A DNA stretch of 6,751 nt, from NCBI GenBank assembly GCA_947474485.1, contig CANJJP010000089.1, forward strand, positions 1-6,751, given 5' to 3'. Shown here one piece after another: positions 6,539-6,751 of this stretch (position 1 is its first letter; the number at the start of each line of letters is the position of its first letter). This DNA is from Bacteroidota bacterium. Lineage in GTDB: Bacteria > Bacteroidota > Bacteroidia > B-17B0 > Aurantibacillaceae. The notes under the pieces were generated by a model. It had not been told where the DNA came from. It searched no databases and saw only the letters and a list, made by a program, of their open reading frames with translations. The position numbers and the translations under genes were made by a program.

Positions 6539-6751
6539 GGTTTTAGATACTGAGCTAAAAGATTTTCACCTCCCCAGTTACCAACTGAACGATAAGGCTG
6601 AAACCGAGTAAACATTTCTTCTTTGTACCAATCTATTTGACGGGTTTTTTTTATTGCTTCTTGGTGCTCAGGACTATTGTAAGCAAAGTTTTTAAGAGCA
6701 GTAGCGTTTTCCCAAATACTAAACGTAGCCATTTGCACAAGTGGAGCTTCT
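6535..6751 (-). CDS. crtA: C-terminal part of a CrtA-type carotenoid monooxygenase (partial, 5' end outside window)
   Basis: On the minus strand the frame is open from the window edge to TAA at 6537-6535, giving 71 complete residues. The window-edge codons read EAPLVQ and continue into MATFSIWEN, then FAYNSPEHQEAI, KTR, WYKEEMFTRFQPY. These are the conserved C-terminal features of the spheroidene monooxygenase (CrtA) family, whose full length is usually about 230-250 residues. The GTG at 6738 is an internal valine codon, not a start. Known CrtA enzymes oxidise C-2 of acyclic carotenoid ends to a ketone; from memory, a CrtA relative in Flavobacterium P99-3 was reported as a 2-hydroxylase in myxol synthesis. 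Either reaction would fit the open 1'-hydroxy end made by the neighbouring genes. The gene converges on the methyltransferase gene, overlapping it by four bases. Confidence 0.72.
   Translation of the reverse strand, partial: EAPLVQMATFSIWENATALKNFAYNSPEHQEAIKKTRQIDWYKEEMFTRFQPYRSVGNWGGENLLAQYLKP

Noticed and set aside
6541..6560. Inverted repeat TTTTAG/CTAAAA with an 8-base loop as a terminator
   Set aside because: The stem is six pairs with a single G-C pair, has no proper T run after it, and lies inside the crtA coding sequence; too weak to call.

Overview
The window looks like a low-GC Bacteroidota genome (Flavobacteriia, Sphingobacteriia or a relative; rank below phylum is not resolvable here). 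The evidence is the AT-rich DNA, start codons preceded by A/T-rich sequence without Shine-Dalgarno motifs, a TTTG / nAnnTTTG-type promoter candidate, a secreted protein cut just before Gln, and carotenoid enzymes of the types found in this phylum.

Layout. Positions 1-150 hold the last 49 codons of an unrecognised plus-strand gene. After 30 bp comes an Omp85-superfamily outer-membrane protein (181-1911) with a signal peptide, POTRA-like region and beta-barrel. A 428-bp stretch without a convincing gene follows (1912-2339); its right end carries a 12-bp perfect palindrome and a promoter candidate. From 2340 four plus-strand genes are packed with overlapping ends: a CrtD-type carotenoid 3',4'-desaturase (2340-3809), a CruF-type membrane carotenoid 1'-hydratase (3806-4468), a CrtY-type lycopene cyclase (4449-5597) and a zinc-ribbon class I methyltransferase (5597-6538). 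At the right edge, the C-terminal part of a CrtA-type monooxygenase gene lies on the minus strand (6535-6751) and meets the methyltransferase gene tail to tail with a 4-bp overlap.

How they work together. CrtY would close one beta ring on lycopene, CruF would add water across the 1',2' double bond of the open end, and CrtD would desaturate at 3',4', giving 1'-hydroxytorulene-type monocyclic carotenoids. A CrtA-type enzyme could then oxidise C-2', leading towards plectaniaxanthin- or myxol-like products. Enzymes making lycopene (CrtE, CrtB, CrtI) and ring hydroxylases or ketolases (CrtZ, CrtW) are not in the window. The best candidate for something undescribed is the methyltransferase, which is translationally coupled to the cyclase but is not the known carotenoid O-methyltransferase type; its substrate cannot be read from the sequence. 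The rest is a compact version of a known kind of pathway.
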